64,000 nucleotides of DNA from Rhodanobacter fulvus Jip2. Its GTDB lineage: Bacteria; Pseudomonadota; Gammaproteobacteria; Xanthomonadales; Rhodanobacteraceae. Position 1 is the stretch's first letter. Every line of letters begins with the position of its first letter. The stretch spans positions 310,001 through 374,000 of the forward strand of contig NZ_AJXU01000028.1 of NCBI RefSeq assembly GCF_000264315.1. The letters run 5' to 3'. The translations under genes were made by a program, and so were the position numbers. Of the stretch, positions 8,027-17,367 are shown in pieces. The notes beneath the pieces were generated by a model, which ran no database searches, had not been told where the DNA came from, and was given only the letters and a program-made list of their open reading frames with translations.

Positions 8027-8383
8027 ATGTCCTACATCGACGGTTTCATCATCGCCGTGCCCAACGCCAAGCGCGAAGCATTCACCACGCACGCCACCAC
8101 GTTCGACACCATCCTCATGGAATTCGGCGCCACGCGCGTCATGGAGTGCTGGGGGGATGACGTACCCGACGGCAAACTCACCGACTTCCGGCGCGCCGTG
8201 CAGGCCACGGAGGATGAGTCGGTGGTGTTCTCGTGGATCGAGTGGCCTGACAAGGCCACCCGCGATGCCGGCATGGCAAAGTTCATGAAAGATCCCCGGC
8301 TGGAAGGCGCCAGCGACATGCCGTTCGACGGCAAGCGGATGATCTTTGGCGGCTTCGTGCCGGTGGTCAGCTTGCCCGGTTAG
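8027..8383 (+). CDS. DUF1428 family protein (YbaA-like)
   Basis: A 118-residue soluble protein with the DUF1428 pattern: M-S-Y-I-D-G-F-I-I-A-V-P at the start, F-G-A-T-R-V-M-E-C-W-G-D-D-V-P-D-G-K in the middle, then V-V-F-S-W-I-E-W-P-D-K and the C-terminal M-P-F-D-G-K-R-M-I-F-G-G-F. Members form a dimeric alpha/beta-barrel-type fold and have no agreed function. A textbook AGGAGG box lies six bases before the ATG. It stands alone between a hairpin and the convergent kinase gene. Confidence 0.9.
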   Translation: MSYIDGFIIAVPNAKREAFTTHATTFDTILMEFGATRVMECWGDDVPDGKLTDFRRAVQATEDESVVFSWIEWPDKATRDAGMAKFMKDPRLEGASDMPFDGKRMIFGGFVPVVSLPG

Positions 8384-8396
8384 CTCGCGCGACGCC

Positions 8397-10733
8397 CTAT
8401 GCCAGCAACTGCGAGATCGTCTGCACCAGGGCATCCCCGCTATACGGTTTGAGCAGGACCTTGGTTCGCGAATCCAGCAGATCGGCATCCCCGTCGAAGC
8501 GACCGGTGGTGAAGACCACGGGCAACTCCGCGGTGGTTTTCCGGAGGGTCTTCATCAGATCGATACCGGAGGAACCCGGAAGCCTCAGGTCCGCGACCAG
8601 CAGATCGATCCGCTCGCGCCGATGCTTCTCGATGGCGGTTTCTGCCGAGCCCGCTTCCACGACGGCATACCCCCTCGATTCCAGCATGTCCTTGACCGTG
8701 GAGCGAATGGACACGTCGTCTTCGCACAGCAGGATCCTCGACCGTCCCGCATGGGTGGCGCGCGATGGCCGGGGCTGCGCGGAAAGCACCGTGTCGGCGG
8801 GCCGTCGCGTCGTCCGTGCGGAAAGCACCTCGCGCAGTTTCAGAGCCAACGCTTCCTGCGTATAAGGCTTGCTCAACAGCTCCACGCCCTCGTCGAGTCG
8901 GCCGGCGTGAACGATGGCGTTTTCGGTGTAGCCCGAGGTAAACAGCACAGCGAGATCCGGCATGCGCTCGCGCGCCTTGATGGCCAGCTCGGGGCTTCGC
9001 ATCGTTCCGGGCATCACCACGTCGGTGAACAGCAGATCCAGCGCCACACCGCTTTCGACGATCGACAGCGCGCTGCGGGCATCGGGCGCCTGCAGGACGC
9101 GATAGCCGAGGTTGCGCAGCAGCGAGACAGCCGTCTCCCGCACCGCTTCGTCATCCTCCACCACCAGGATCGACTCGGTGCCCCCGCGCATCAGGTCCGG
9201 CGCGCTCGTGCCCTGCGCTTCCTCCGCCTGCATGCTGCGCGGGAGATAGATCTTCACGGTGGTGCCATAGCCCACTTCGCTGTAGATCTGGACATGCCCG
9301 CCCGACTGCTTGACGAACCCGTAAACCATCGACAGGCCGAGCCCCGTGCCGCTTCCTTCCGGCTTGGTGGAAAAGAACGGCTCGAACACCTTCTCCAGCA
9401 GATCCGCCGGCACGCCGCAGCCGGTATCCGTCACCGCAATGAGCACGTATTGTCCGGCCTTCACTTCATGTTGGCGACGGACGTATTGATCGTCGAGATA
9501 GGCATTGCCCGCCTCGATGGTCAGCCGGCCGCTGCCGTCCATCGCATCGCGCGCGTTGATGGCGAGATTCAGGATGGCGTTTTCCAGATTCGTCCGGTCG
9601 ACGGACGTGTTCCAGAGCCCGCCACTGATGACGGTTTCGATCTCGATACCCTCCCCCAGCGTGTGCCGCAACAGGTCGTCCATGTCACGGACGAGCTTGC
9701 CGGGGTTCATGACCTTGGGCGTCAGCGGTTGGCGACGACCGAACGCCAGCAACTGCGAGGACAGTTTCGATCCGCGCGCCACGCTGGCCATGGCATTGGC
9801 AATCCGCCGCCTTGCCCGATCGTTGTCCGCAACGTCATCGTTGAGGAGTTGCAGGTTGCCGCTGATGACCTGCAGAAGATTGTTGAAGTCGTGCGCCACG
9901 CCGCCGGTCAGCTGGCCGATCGCCTCCATCTTTTGCGCCCGATGGAACGCCCGCCGCATCTCCTCCAGCGCCTCCTCGGCCCGTAGGCTTTCGGTCGCGT
10001 CGCGGGTGATTTTCGCAAAGCCGATCGGGTTGCCGTCGTTGTCGTCGACCCGGTCGATCACCACATGCGCCCAGAACAGGGAGCCATCCTTGCGCACGCG
10101 CCAGGCCTTGTTCTCGAAGCGACCGTGTTCCAGCGCATGCGCCAGGCCCCGCGCGGGTTCGCCGGCAGCCCGGTCGGACTCCGTATAGAACGTCGAGAAG
10201 TGCCGCCCGATGATCTCCTGTTCCCGGTAGCCCTTGATGCGCTCGGCACCCGTATTCCAGGAGTGAACATTGCCTTCCAGATCGAGCATGTAGATGGCGT
10301 AGTCGATGACCCCCTGCACCAGGCGGCGGAATTGTTCCTCGGTGAACTCGTGCGCATCGGCATCGGCGTTTTGCTGGGAAAGATCGTGCACGACCTCCCA
10401 CCACCCCAGCAGCGTGCCGGTGGCATCGCACACCGGCTGGACCGTGATGGAAGCCGCAACGAACGAGCCATCCTTGCAGCGAAGCTCGCCCACGATCTTC
10501 CGACCGTCTACGCCGTTCTGGCACGCCGACCTGGCGTCCGACAACACCGCCATGTGCTGTTCGTGCGGATAGAGCGCCGTTACCGGCATGCCGACCGCAT
10601 CCTGCCGCGAATAGCCGGTCAACCGTTCGGCGCCGCGGTTCCAGCTTTCGATGCGCCCCTCGGCGTCCACCATGTAAACAGCAACGTCTTCGAGCGATTC
10701 GACAAGGAGCCGATAGCGATCACCAATATCCAC
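8397..10733 (-). CDS. hybrid sensor histidine kinase, PAS-PAS-HisKA-HATPase-REC-REC
   Basis: A 778-residue cytoplasmic hybrid kinase with no membrane segment. Two PAS domains (about 8-118 and 133-245; I-E-S-W-N-R-G-A-E and V-H-S-W-N-T-G-A-E) sense an unknown signal. The dimerisation box V-A-H-D-F-N-N-L-L holds the phosphorylated His near 282, followed by an ATPase with N box N-L-A-I-N-A-R-D-A and G box G-S-G-T-G-L-G-L. Two receiver domains follow (about 520-635 and 665-778) with phospho-Asp in F-T-D-V-V-M-P-G and V-A-D-L-R-L-P-G and Lys in S-K-P-Y and L-K-P-Y. There is no output domain, so it probably passes phosphate to a separate regulator. It is divergent from the MarR gene. Confidence 0.92.
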   Translation of the reverse strand: MDIGDRYRLLVESLEDVAVYMVDAEGRIESWNRGAERLTGYSRQDAVGMPVTALYPHEQHMAVLSDARSACQNGVDGRKIVGELRCKDGSFVAASITVQPVCDATGTLLGWWEVVHDLSQQNADADAHEFTEEQFRRLVQGVIDYAIYMLDLEGNVHSWNTGAERIKGYREQEIIGRHFSTFYTESDRAAGEPARGLAHALEHGRFENKAWRVRKDGSLFWAHVVIDRVDDNDGNPIGFAKITRDATESLRAEEALEEMRRAFHRAQKMEAIGQLTGGVAHDFNNLLQVISGNLQLLNDDVADNDRARRRIANAMASVARGSKLSSQLLAFGRRQPLTPKVMNPGKLVRDMDDLLRHTLGEGIEIETVISGGLWNTSVDRTNLENAILNLAINARDAMDGSGRLTIEAGNAYLDDQYVRRQHEVKAGQYVLIAVTDTGCGVPADLLEKVFEPFFSTKPEGSGTGLGLSMVYGFVKQSGGHVQIYSEVGYGTTVKIYLPRSMQAEEAQGTSAPDLMRGGTESILVVEDDEAVRETAVSLLRNLGYRVLQAPDARSALSIVESGVALDLLFTDVVMPGTMRSPELAIKARERMPDLAVLFTSGYTENAIVHAGRLDEGVELLSKPYTQEALALKLREVLSARTTRRPADTVLSAQPRPSRATHAGRSRILLCEDDVSIRSTVKDMLESRGYAVVEAGSAETAIEKHRRERIDLLVADLRLPGSSGIDLMKTLRKTTAELPVVFTTGRFDGDADLLDSRTKVLLKPYSGDALVQTISQLLA

Positions 10734-10883
10734 GAATTCTTCCCTCAGCGATCACACACGTCAGTTCGACTCTGCCTCCGCCTGAGCCACGGGGCGGTAC
10801 GGCATGGGCTGACCGAAACCCAGACGATACAACGCGTGGGGACGATACGGACAGATTTGACCGTACCCCCGTCGCAGGAATGC

Positions 10884-10928
10884 TTGACATCATGTTTCCA
10901 TGGAAACCATCATGGGTTCCACGGAAAC
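10884..10928 (+). promoter_or_regulatory. promoter with two operator palindromes for the marR operon
   Basis: A TTGACA -35 element (10884-10889) is followed 18 bases later by a weak -10 (CATCAT). Overlapping them is a perfect 14-bp palindrome GTTTCCATGGAAAC (10894-10907), and 21 bases further, two helical turns, a second copy GGTTCCACGGAAAC (10915-10928) differing at two positions. The arrangement fits autorepression by the MarR-type protein encoded from 10946; the pairing is inference. Confidence 0.6.
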
Positions 10929-10945
10929 CATGGGCAGGACCGAAG

Positions 10946-11419
10946 ATGAAGGAACAGGCAAGCCGTGCGGTACCGGACAAGCCCCTCGAAATCCACCTGG
11001 GTTACTGGCTTCGACTTGTTTCCAATCATGTCTCGGGAAGCTTCGCCAGCGCCCTCCAGGTCAGGCAGCTTTCCGTCGCGGAGTGGGTGGCGCTGAACCA
11101 TATCGAACGTCGCGCTGACATCACGGCGGCCAATCTGGCTGACGCCATGCACATGACCCGCGGCGCTATCTCGAAAATCGTCGACAAACTGGCGAGGAAA
11201 CAGTGCATCGTGCGTGTGTCGAGTCCGCGGGACAATCGCGCACAACTGCTTTCGCTTACCCCGTCCGGAAAGCGCACCCTGCCGCGATTGCGGGCGATGG
11301 CCGACGACAACGACGAGCACTTCTTCGGCCGACTCGATACCGCCGAAAGGATCGAGTTGCGGCGACTGCTTCAAAAGCTGGCGGATGTTCACGCGATAGA
11401 CACTGTACCGGTCGACTAG
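10946..11419 (+). CDS. MarR-family transcriptional regulator
   Basis: A 157-residue winged-helix dimeric regulator. The DNA-binding domain runs about 45-115 with the recognition helix in M-H-M-T-R-G-A-I-S-K-I-V-D-K-L and the wing containing S-P-R-D-N-R-A-Q-L-L-S-L-T-P-S-G-K, the classic MarR pattern. The frame is open from 10880, but those codons overlap the operators; the ATG at 10946 has an AGGA box and starts the protein. It is followed 55 bases later by a DUF1398 gene in the same direction, which it probably co-regulates with itself. Confidence 0.9.
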   Translation: MKEQASRAVPDKPLEIHLGYWLRLVSNHVSGSFASALQVRQLSVAEWVALNHIERRADITAANLADAMHMTRGAISKIVDKLARKQCIVRVSSPRDNRAQLLSLTPSGKRTLPRLRAMADDNDEHFFGRLDTAERIELRRLLQKLADVHAIDTVPVD

Positions 11420-11474
11420 GCGGCGCCCCCAGCGTCACGGCTCGATCCCTTGCAACACACCCGGGAGGTACACG

Positions 11475-11897
11475 ATGAGTGAGGCTATTTCCAACCTGCA
11501 GGTCGCACAGGAACGGGCGATGGCTGGACGTCCGCGTGTGGGCGGGTTCCCCTACCTGGCCGAAACCCTCAGGCGCGCCGGCGTAACGCGAAACGTGTGG
11601 CATTTGCCCGCATGCGCGAGCCTGTATCTGACGCAACTCGGCAGCGTGATGCAACAAGGCACGCCGCTGATGTCGGGGAGTTTCGACGTGCCGCCCTTTG
11701 ACGAACAGGCGCTGGTGGCCGCGATCCGTGCGGATCAGGCTGGGGAAAGCACGTTTCCGCAATTCCTGCTGGCCGCCTGGCAGGCGGGCGTGATCCGCTA
11801 TGAAGTCGATTTCGTCGAACGCCACGTGACCTATGAAGGCAGCCACGGGGAGTCGTACGTCGAGCGCTATCCCGCCCCACCGCCGGCGATCGGTTAG
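11475..11897 (+). CDS. DUF1398 family protein (YbcV-like)
   Basis: A 140-residue soluble protein with the DUF1398 signature S-T-F-P-Q-F-L-L-A-A-W-Q-A-G-V followed by Y-E-V-D-F-V-E-R-H-V-T-Y and Y-V-E-R-Y-P at the C-terminus, as in E. coli YbcV/YcgX. The function of the family is unknown. A GGGAGG box lies eight bases before the ATG. Its place behind a MarR gene suggests a response to some small molecule. Confidence 0.87.
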   Translation: MSEAISNLQVAQERAMAGRPRVGGFPYLAETLRRAGVTRNVWHLPACASLYLTQLGSVMQQGTPLMSGSFDVPPFDEQALVAAIRADQAGESTFPQFLLAAWQAGVIRYEVDFVERHVTYEGSHGESYVERYPAPPPAIG

Positions 11898-12013
11898 CGC
11901 CCGCTCCTCCGTCCGGCAGGCATTGCCTGCCAGCGCACGGTGGCGCAGGCCTCATCGTTCGAGCCGGTGCCGCCGATCATTTCCGAAACCAGCAGCCCGG
12001 GATTGCCCTGTCG

Positions 12014-13921
12014 TCATTCCCGCAACGCGGCATCGCCCCAGGTAACCACCAACGGCAGGTCGCTGCTGCTGGCATCGTTGCGCGCGACGAGCTCGACGAT
12101 CTTCACGTTGGCGAGGTCGGCGGTCAGCGGTTGCGCCGCCTGCCCATAAGCCGCCGTCGCCTGCGCCAGCAGGTGGCCATCACCGAAAACCTGGAACACG
12201 ACCTTGTCTTTCAGGTTGCGGGTGGAATCATCCACGCCCACCTTTGCCTCGAAGTGGCTGAAGCCGGCGGCTTTCACTTCCATGCGCGAATTGGCCAGGA
12301 TGCCGATGCCGGAGGTGAAGACTGTTCCATCCACGGTCAACGCCTGGTCGTACGGTGTGGCATCGGCGCGGGCGCCGCCCCAGCCGCCGTAGCTCGGGCG
12401 CTCGCCACCATTGGTGGTGGCGCCCCACGGGTTGCTCATGCGATGGACGATCGGATCGGGCAAGGGTACGGCCACGCCATCGCGGGCGATGTTGATGGCG
12501 CCGGGTATTTCCGACAGGTACATGCCATCGGCAAGCTGCCGTTTTCCCTTCGCCTCGAATACGCGCGATTCGCGCGGCTGCAAGGTGAATGTCTGCTCGC
12601 CGCCCGTGAGCGTCATGGTCTTTTTCGACCACAGGTCGGTGAGCGCCACATCGCCCACCATCTTCAGCTGCGCGGGCGTGAGCGTGATCTCGGCGGGTCC
12701 CGAGCCGCGGTTGAGCAGCAGCACGGCCTTGGTGCCGGAATCGCTGAGCGTCTTGACGAAGATCTGCACGTCGTCCGAGTCGTAGGCCAGTACCGCCTGG
12801 TGGCCGCCGCGGTCCTGGTTGACCCGCACGATGTCCTTGTTTGACCAGATGCTCATCAGCGCCGGTGGCGCATTGCGCAGGTCGTAGCCGATGATCAGCG
12901 GGGCGTTGATCATGGCCCACAGCGAGAAATGCGTGCGCGCTTCGGTGAGGTGGTGCACGTCGAAATCGCCGTGGCCGACGAACAGCATGTCCGGGTCGTT
13001 CCAGTGCCCGGGGCCGGCGTACAGCGCGCGCGTCGAGGCGCTGTCGAAGGTGTGCAGCATGCGCCCCCACTGCGGCGTGATATCGCCGCTGGTACGCCAC
13101 AGGTTGCCCACGTCCTTGCCCCACGACCGCACGTCGGCGGCGCCCCAGGCGCAGATGGAATAGACGTAGTCGCCATCGGGATTGCTGGCGGCCAGGGCAT
13201 CGGCCACTTGCTGGTATAGCGCACGCACGGCCGGGATATCCGTGCGGTTGATGCTGGCCTGGTCAATCAGCGGCGGGTACACGTTGTACTTGTGCTGTTT
13301 CACCACAGGGCTGTCCGCCCCGTACACGTTGATGCCGCAGGCGTCGACCTTGATGTAGTCGAAGCCCCAATCGGCGAAATACAGTTTGATGTCCTGCTGC
13401 ACATGGCCACGCAGGCCGATCTGCCGTTCGGCGGTGGTGCCCTCGGGCAGGTTGGGCGAATGCAGGTCGTACGCCTGCGAGCAGGAATTGCCGCCGATGT
13501 CGGTGTAGATGCCGGCCTTCAGCCCCATGCGGTGCAGTTTGTCGGTGAAGGGACGGAAGCTGGATGTCTCGCTGCCGCCAACCTTCGCCGACGGGAAGAT
13601 CGCCGTGCGCACCTGCATGCGCCCGTCACTGGTGCGCCGCTTCAGCCACCAGCCGTCGTCGATGTTCACGTAGATGTAGCCCAGATCGCGCAGCCCGCTG
13701 TCGACCAGCACTTTCGCCGTGCCCATCACCTTGGCCTCGTCGACGTCGGTACGGAACGCGTTCCACGAATTCCAGCCCATCGGCGGCGTGGCGGCGCGCC
13801 CTGCCGTGGCGCCGGTCCAATGGCCTGCGGGAGCGAGTGGATCGGCGACGGGTTGAGCCGCCGTCGCGGACAGCGCGGTAACGGCAAACAGGGTGAAAGC
13901 GAGAAGCGTGGCCTTGAGCAT
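12014..13921 (-). CDS. alpha-galactosidase, GH27, with C-terminal NPCBM domain
   Basis: A 635-residue exported glycosidase that removes alpha-linked galactose. A Sec signal (about 1-22, ending T-A-A-Q) precedes a (beta/alpha)8 barrel opening P-P-M-G-W-N-S-W-N-A-F. The nucleophile is Asp193 in Y-I-K-V-D-A-C-G and the acid/base Asp280 in R-T-S-G-D-I, both as in GH27. After the barrel comes an all-beta domain, then an NPCBM-type carbohydrate-binding module (about 495-635; W-G-G-A-R-A-D, G-I-G-I-L-A-N-S, V-G-V-D-D-S-T). The frame runs upstream to 14431 without a stop, but the ATG at 13921 begins the signal peptide. No sugar transporter or regulator is adjacent. Confidence 0.92.
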   Translation of the reverse strand: MLKATLLAFTLFAVTALSATAAQPVADPLAPAGHWTGATAGRAATPPMGWNSWNAFRTDVDEAKVMGTAKVLVDSGLRDLGYIYVNIDDGWWLKRRTSDGRMQVRTAIFPSAKVGGSETSSFRPFTDKLHRMGLKAGIYTDIGGNSCSQAYDLHSPNLPEGTTAERQIGLRGHVQQDIKLYFADWGFDYIKVDACGINVYGADSPVVKQHKYNVYPPLIDQASINRTDIPAVRALYQQVADALAASNPDGDYVYSICAWGAADVRSWGKDVGNLWRTSGDITPQWGRMLHTFDSASTRALYAGPGHWNDPDMLFVGHGDFDVHHLTEARTHFSLWAMINAPLIIGYDLRNAPPALMSIWSNKDIVRVNQDRGGHQAVLAYDSDDVQIFVKTLSDSGTKAVLLLNRGSGPAEITLTPAQLKMVGDVALTDLWSKKTMTLTGGEQTFTLQPRESRVFEAKGKRQLADGMYLSEIPGAINIARDGVAVPLPDPIVHRMSNPWGATTNGGERPSYGGWGGARADATPYDQALTVDGTVFTSGIGILANSRMEVKAAGFSHFEAKVGVDDSTRNLKDKVVFQVFGDGHLLAQATAAYGQAAQPLTADLANVKIVELVARNDASSSDLPLVVTWGDAALRE

Positions 13922-14066
13922 GGGTCGTCTGTTTCCCTGATGGATTCGCGGCGAACGTTTGGGTTGTTTCATCAAACCTGGAGCAACGGATGATTGTACC
14001 CAGCCCTGCGGGATCAACCGGGATGGCGGTTGCAGATCGGCGCCGCCGACGTGAAGCAGCGCAACG

Positions 14067-14459
14067 CTAGTCCTCGTGCCGGCCTGTGTGCTCGCGATCG
14101 CGCGGGTAGTGATGCGCCAGCGCAAACGGCGGCAGCCAGTGTTCGCGGCGGATGGTCCAGTTCTCGTAGGTCGGTACCAGTTGATCGGGCGCATCCAGCG
14201 TCCCCAGGTGCACCTCGATCTCGTCGTCGAAGCGGGCGAAAACCGACGAGCCGCAGCGGGGGCAAAAGTGCCGCCCGGCGTAATCGTGCGTTTCGCCTTC
14301 GATGGCCACCGCGTCCTGTGGAAAGATCGCCGCCGCGTAGAAAAGCGCCCCATGGTGCTTGCGGCAATCGAGGCAGTGGCACAGCCCCACCCGGTAAGGT
14401 TGGCCCGTGGCGCGCAGGCGTACGTCGCCACACAGACAGCCGCCCGTGAATGCAGTCAT
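14067..14459 (-). CDS. GFA-family (glutathione-dependent formaldehyde-activating-like) protein
   Basis: A 130-residue zinc protein of the GFA/CENP-V fold. The metal-binding cysteines are visible: G-G-C-L-C-G near residue 8, C-H-C-L-D-C-R near 28-33 and F-C-P-R-C-G-S near 67. In most members these hold two zinc ions; only a few are proven to act on glutathione-formaldehyde adducts, so the substrate here is open. It begins M-T-A-F-T-G-G-C and is complete. It lies upstream of, and on the same strand as, the galactosidase with a 145-bp gap, and is divergent from the stator operon. Confidence 0.88.
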   Translation of the reverse strand: MTAFTGGCLCGDVRLRATGQPYRVGLCHCLDCRKHHGALFYAAAIFPQDAVAIEGETHDYAGRHFCPRCGSSVFARFDDEIEVHLGTLDAPDQLVPTYENWTIRREHWLPPFALAHHYPRDREHTGRHED

Positions 14460-14608
14460 GGCGCAACTCCTCTTCTTCGAATGCCGATGGACGGCGAGTA
14501 TCCGAAATTGCCGGTCGCTTCGCCGTACAGGCCGGTCACGCCCGATAACACAAGGTCAACCGCCGACAGCCCCGGCCGGGTTAAACTGCCCGATTTGCCC
14601 CGGAAAAC

Positions 14609-15259
14609 ATGGCCCAAGCAGCACTCCGTCCGCCGGTTCGCGGGCCCACCTTCATCCGCCTGCTGGCACGCCTGGCCGAAACCGATCTGGCACCCGCCCG
14701 CCCGTCGCTGCCCGACCGGCTGGGCCAATGGCTGGATTGGAAGCACGCGTTGGCGCTGGCTGCCGCGCTCGACGCCCGGCCGGCCGAGCCCGCGATCGCC
14801 GCCGTGGCGCCGGACGACCTGCACGCCGAGTGCGCGCGGGCACGCGAGGTGCTGACGGCGGCGGTCGAGGATGCCCCGCTGCTGGCGCCTGCGGCGCCCG
14901 CCGAAGCGGACTACGCCGCGTTCCGCCAGCTCTGCCTCAGCCGCCAGCGCGCCACGCAGGCCGCCGTGGGTCGCCTGCGCGGCAAGCTGCGCGACGCGCT
15001 CGCGGCGTCACCCGGGATGGGCCAGCTGGCCGAAGTGGACGCCGCGATGGAGGTGGCGATCACCCCGCGCGAGCACACCTTGCTGGCCAAGGTGCCCGAG
15101 CTGCTGGGCCAACGCTTCGAACGCTTGCGTACCGCGGCGGACACCTCAACCACCTGGCTCGACAGCTTCCGCCGCGACATGCGCAGCGTGTTGCTGGCCG
15201 AGCTGGATCTTCGTTTCCAACCGGTGGACGCGCTGCTCGCGGCGCTACGCACCTCCTGA
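14609..15259 (+). CDS. DUF3348 family protein, first gene of stator operon
   Basis: A 216-residue, Ala/Arg-rich helical protein with no signal or membrane helix. It reads as DUF3348: G-P-T-F-I-R-L-L-A-R-L near the start, L-G-Q-W-L-D-W-K-H-A-L-A-L, then R-Q-L-C-L-S-R-Q-R and a C-terminal F-R-R-D-M-R-S-V-L-L-A-E-L-D. Function is unknown. The ATG is preceded by a CCGGAAAA sequence as a weak ribosome site. Eleven bases separate it from the DUF802 gene, and the same four-gene order occurs in other proteobacteria, so it is probably a cytoplasmic partner of the motor-like complex. Confidence 0.82.
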   Translation: MAQAALRPPVRGPTFIRLLARLAETDLAPARPSLPDRLGQWLDWKHALALAAALDARPAEPAIAAVAPDDLHAECARAREVLTAAVEDAPLLAPAAPAEADYAAFRQLCLSRQRATQAAVGRLRGKLRDALAASPGMGQLAEVDAAMEVAITPREHTLLAKVPELLGQRFERLRTAADTSTTWLDSFRRDMRSVLLAELDLRFQPVDALLAALRTS

Positions 15260-15270
15260 CCCGGTACACC

Positions 15271-17367
15271 ATGTTCAAACGATTGCTTCTTCTTTCCGTG
15301 TTCACGCTGGGCCTCGCCGCCATCGGCTGGATCGTCATCGGCTACGTCGGCAACAACCCATTGGGCACGGCCATCGCCGTGCTGATCGGCGCCGGCTATC
15401 TCGCCGGCGCGTTCGAGCTGTTCCGCTACCGGCAGGCCACCGCCACGCTGCATCAGGCGGTGGATGAACTGACCGAGCCACCTACCGAGCTCGGCCCTTG
15501 GCTGGAACGCCTGCATCCCAACCTGCGCCACGCCGTGCGCCTGCGCGTGGAAGGCGAGCGCAGCGCGCTGCCGGCGCCGGCGATGACGCCGTACCTGGTC
15601 GGCCTGCTGGTGTTGCTGGGCATGCTCGGCACCCTGCTCGGCATGATGGCCACGCTGCGCGGCACCGGCACGGCGCTGGGCAGCGCCAGCGACCTGCAGG
15701 CGATCCGCGGCTCGCTGGCCGCGCCGGTCAACGGCCTGGCGTTCGCCTTCGGCACCTCCATCGCCGGCGTCGCCAGCTCGGCCATGCTCGGCCTGCTCTC
15801 GGCGCTGGTCCGCCGCGAGCGGCTGGAAACGGTGCAAGCGCTGGATGCCCGCATAGCCACCACCTTGCGCATCCACTCGCAGGCACACCAGCGCGAGGCC
15901 TCCTTCCGCCTGCTGCAACAACAGGCCGCCGCCATGCCCGCCCTGGTCGAGCGCCTGCAGGCGATGGCCGCGACGCTGGAGCAGCAAGGCGCCGCCGCCC
16001 ACGAGCGCCAGCACGCCGACCGCGAAGCTTTCCATCGCCATACCGAAGAGGCGTACACGCGACTGGCCCGCTCGGTCGAGCAGTCGCTGCAGACAAGCGT
16101 GGTCGACAGCGCGCGTACCGCCGCCAGCGTGTTGCAGCCGGTGGTCGAATCCACGCTGGCCAGCCTGGCCCGCGAGAGCACCGCCATCCAGGCCAGCGTG
16201 GGCGACGCCGTGCAGCGCCAGCTCGATGGCCTCACCACCGGTTTCGATACCACTGCGCGCACCGTCACCGGCATCTGGAACGACGCGCTCGCCCAGCACC
16301 GGCAGACCAACGAGGCCCATGCAAAGGATCTTGGCAACGCCCTCGCCCGCTTTGCCGACACCTTCGAGCAGCGCTCGTCCACCTTGCTGGACGGCGTCGC
16401 CACCCGCCTGGACGCCAGCGCCGACCGCGCGGCCGACGCCTGGCAAAACGCCCTGTCGAAACAGGACGCGGTCCACGCCGAACTGGCCGAAGGCAACCGA
16501 CAGGCACTGGCCGCCGCCAGCGAAACCTTCGAGTCGCACGCGGCCGCACTGGTGCAGGCGGTCGACCGTTCGCATGCGGAATTGCAGGCGGCGCTTGAGA
16601 GCCGTGACGGCGAACGCCTGGCCGCCTGGGCGCAGAAACTCGACGCCCTCAGCACCGAACTGGGCACTCGGTGGGAAGCGGCCGGCGACGCTACTGCCAG
16701 CCATCAACAAGCCATCTGCGACACGCTGGAACAAACCGCCGGCGCCATCGCCACGCAAACTGAAGCCGCCGCCAGCAAGACTCTCGCGGAAATCGCCCGC
16801 CTGGTCGAAGCAGCCTCCGAAGCGCCGCGCGTGGCCGCCGAAGTCGTCGGCGAGCTGCGCCAGAAACTCTCCGACAGCATGGTCCGCGACACCGCCATGC
16901 TGGAAGAGCGCAGCCGCCTGCTGGCCACGCTGGAAACCCTGCTCGACGCCGTCAACCACGCCTCCACCGAACAACGCAGCGCCGTCGACGCCCTGGTCAG
17001 CACCTCGGCCGATCTGCTCGACCGCGTGGGCACCCGCTTCGCCGCCCAGATCGAAACCGAAACCGGCAAGCTCGACACCGCCGCCGCACAAGTCACCGCC
17101 AGCGCCGTCGAAGTCGCCAGCCTGGGTGAAGCGTTCGGCGCCGGCGTGGCGCAATTCGGCCAGGCGAACGACGCGCTGATGGAACGCCTGCAACAGATCG
17201 CCGGCGCCCTCGACAACTCGCTCACGCGCAGCGACGAGCAACTCGCCTACTACGTGGCCCAGGCGAAGGAAGTGGTCGAGCTCAGCGTGCTCTCGCAACA
17301 ACAGATCATCGCCGACATGCAGCAGCTCGCCGACCAGCGTGCGCCGGGCAAGGCGGCGAAGGCATGA
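15271..17367 (+). CDS. DUF802 protein: MotA/TolQ/ZorA-like inner-membrane stator with long tail
   Basis: A 698-residue inner-membrane protein. Two hydrophobic helices lie at about 3-27 and 30-50, and two more (about 105-130, Y-L-V-G-L-L-V-L-L-G-M-L-G-T-L-L-G-M-M, and 150-185, F-A-F-G-T-S-I-A-G-V-A-S-S-A-M-L-G-L-L) have the small-residue pattern of the MotA/ExbB channel helices. From about 190 to 698 it is an Ala/Gln/Glu-rich, heptad-like helical tail without prolines in long stretches, much as in ZorA of Zorya defence systems. Its ATG (15271) follows the DUF3348 stop closely and its end overlaps the next ATG by four bases. The long frame upstream of 15271 is chance. Confidence 0.85.
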   Translation: MFKRLLLLSVFTLGLAAIGWIVIGYVGNNPLGTAIAVLIGAGYLAGAFELFRYRQATATLHQAVDELTEPPTELGPWLERLHPNLRHAVRLRVEGERSALPAPAMTPYLVGLLVLLGMLGTLLGMMATLRGTGTALGSASDLQAIRGSLAAPVNGLAFAFGTSIAGVASSAMLGLLSALVRRERLETVQALDARIATTLRIHSQAHQREASFRLLQQQAAAMPALVERLQAMAATLEQQGAAAHERQHADREAFHRHTEEAYTRLARSVEQSLQTSVVDSARTAASVLQPVVESTLASLARESTAIQASVGDAVQRQLDGLTTGFDTTARTVTGIWNDALAQHRQTNEAHAKDLGNALARFADTFEQRSSTLLDGVATRLDASADRAADAWQNALSKQDAVHAELAEGNRQALAAASETFESHAAALVQAVDRSHAELQAALESRDGERLAAWAQKLDALSTELGTRWEAAGDATASHQQAICDTLEQTAGAIATQTEAAASKTLAEIARLVEAASEAPRVAAEVVGELRQKLSDSMVRDTAMLEERSRLLATLETLLDAVNHASTEQRSAVDALVSTSADLLDRVGTRFAAQIETETGKLDTAAAQVTASAVEVASLGEAFGAGVAQFGQANDALMERLQQIAGALDNSLTRSDEQLAYYVAQAKEVVELSVLSQQQIIADMQQLADQRAPGKAAKA

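Noticed and set aside
12008-12024. Further copy of the CGTCATTCCCGC repeat at the end of the alpha-galactosidase gene
   Set aside because: Only about 12 bases match and the sequence codes for the end of the protein; there is no inverted partner.
12014-14431. Single 805-residue protein spanning alpha-galactosidase and upstream region
   Set aside because: The first 170 residues are antisense-type or out-of-frame sequence over the GFA gene; the signal peptide at 13921 marks the true start.
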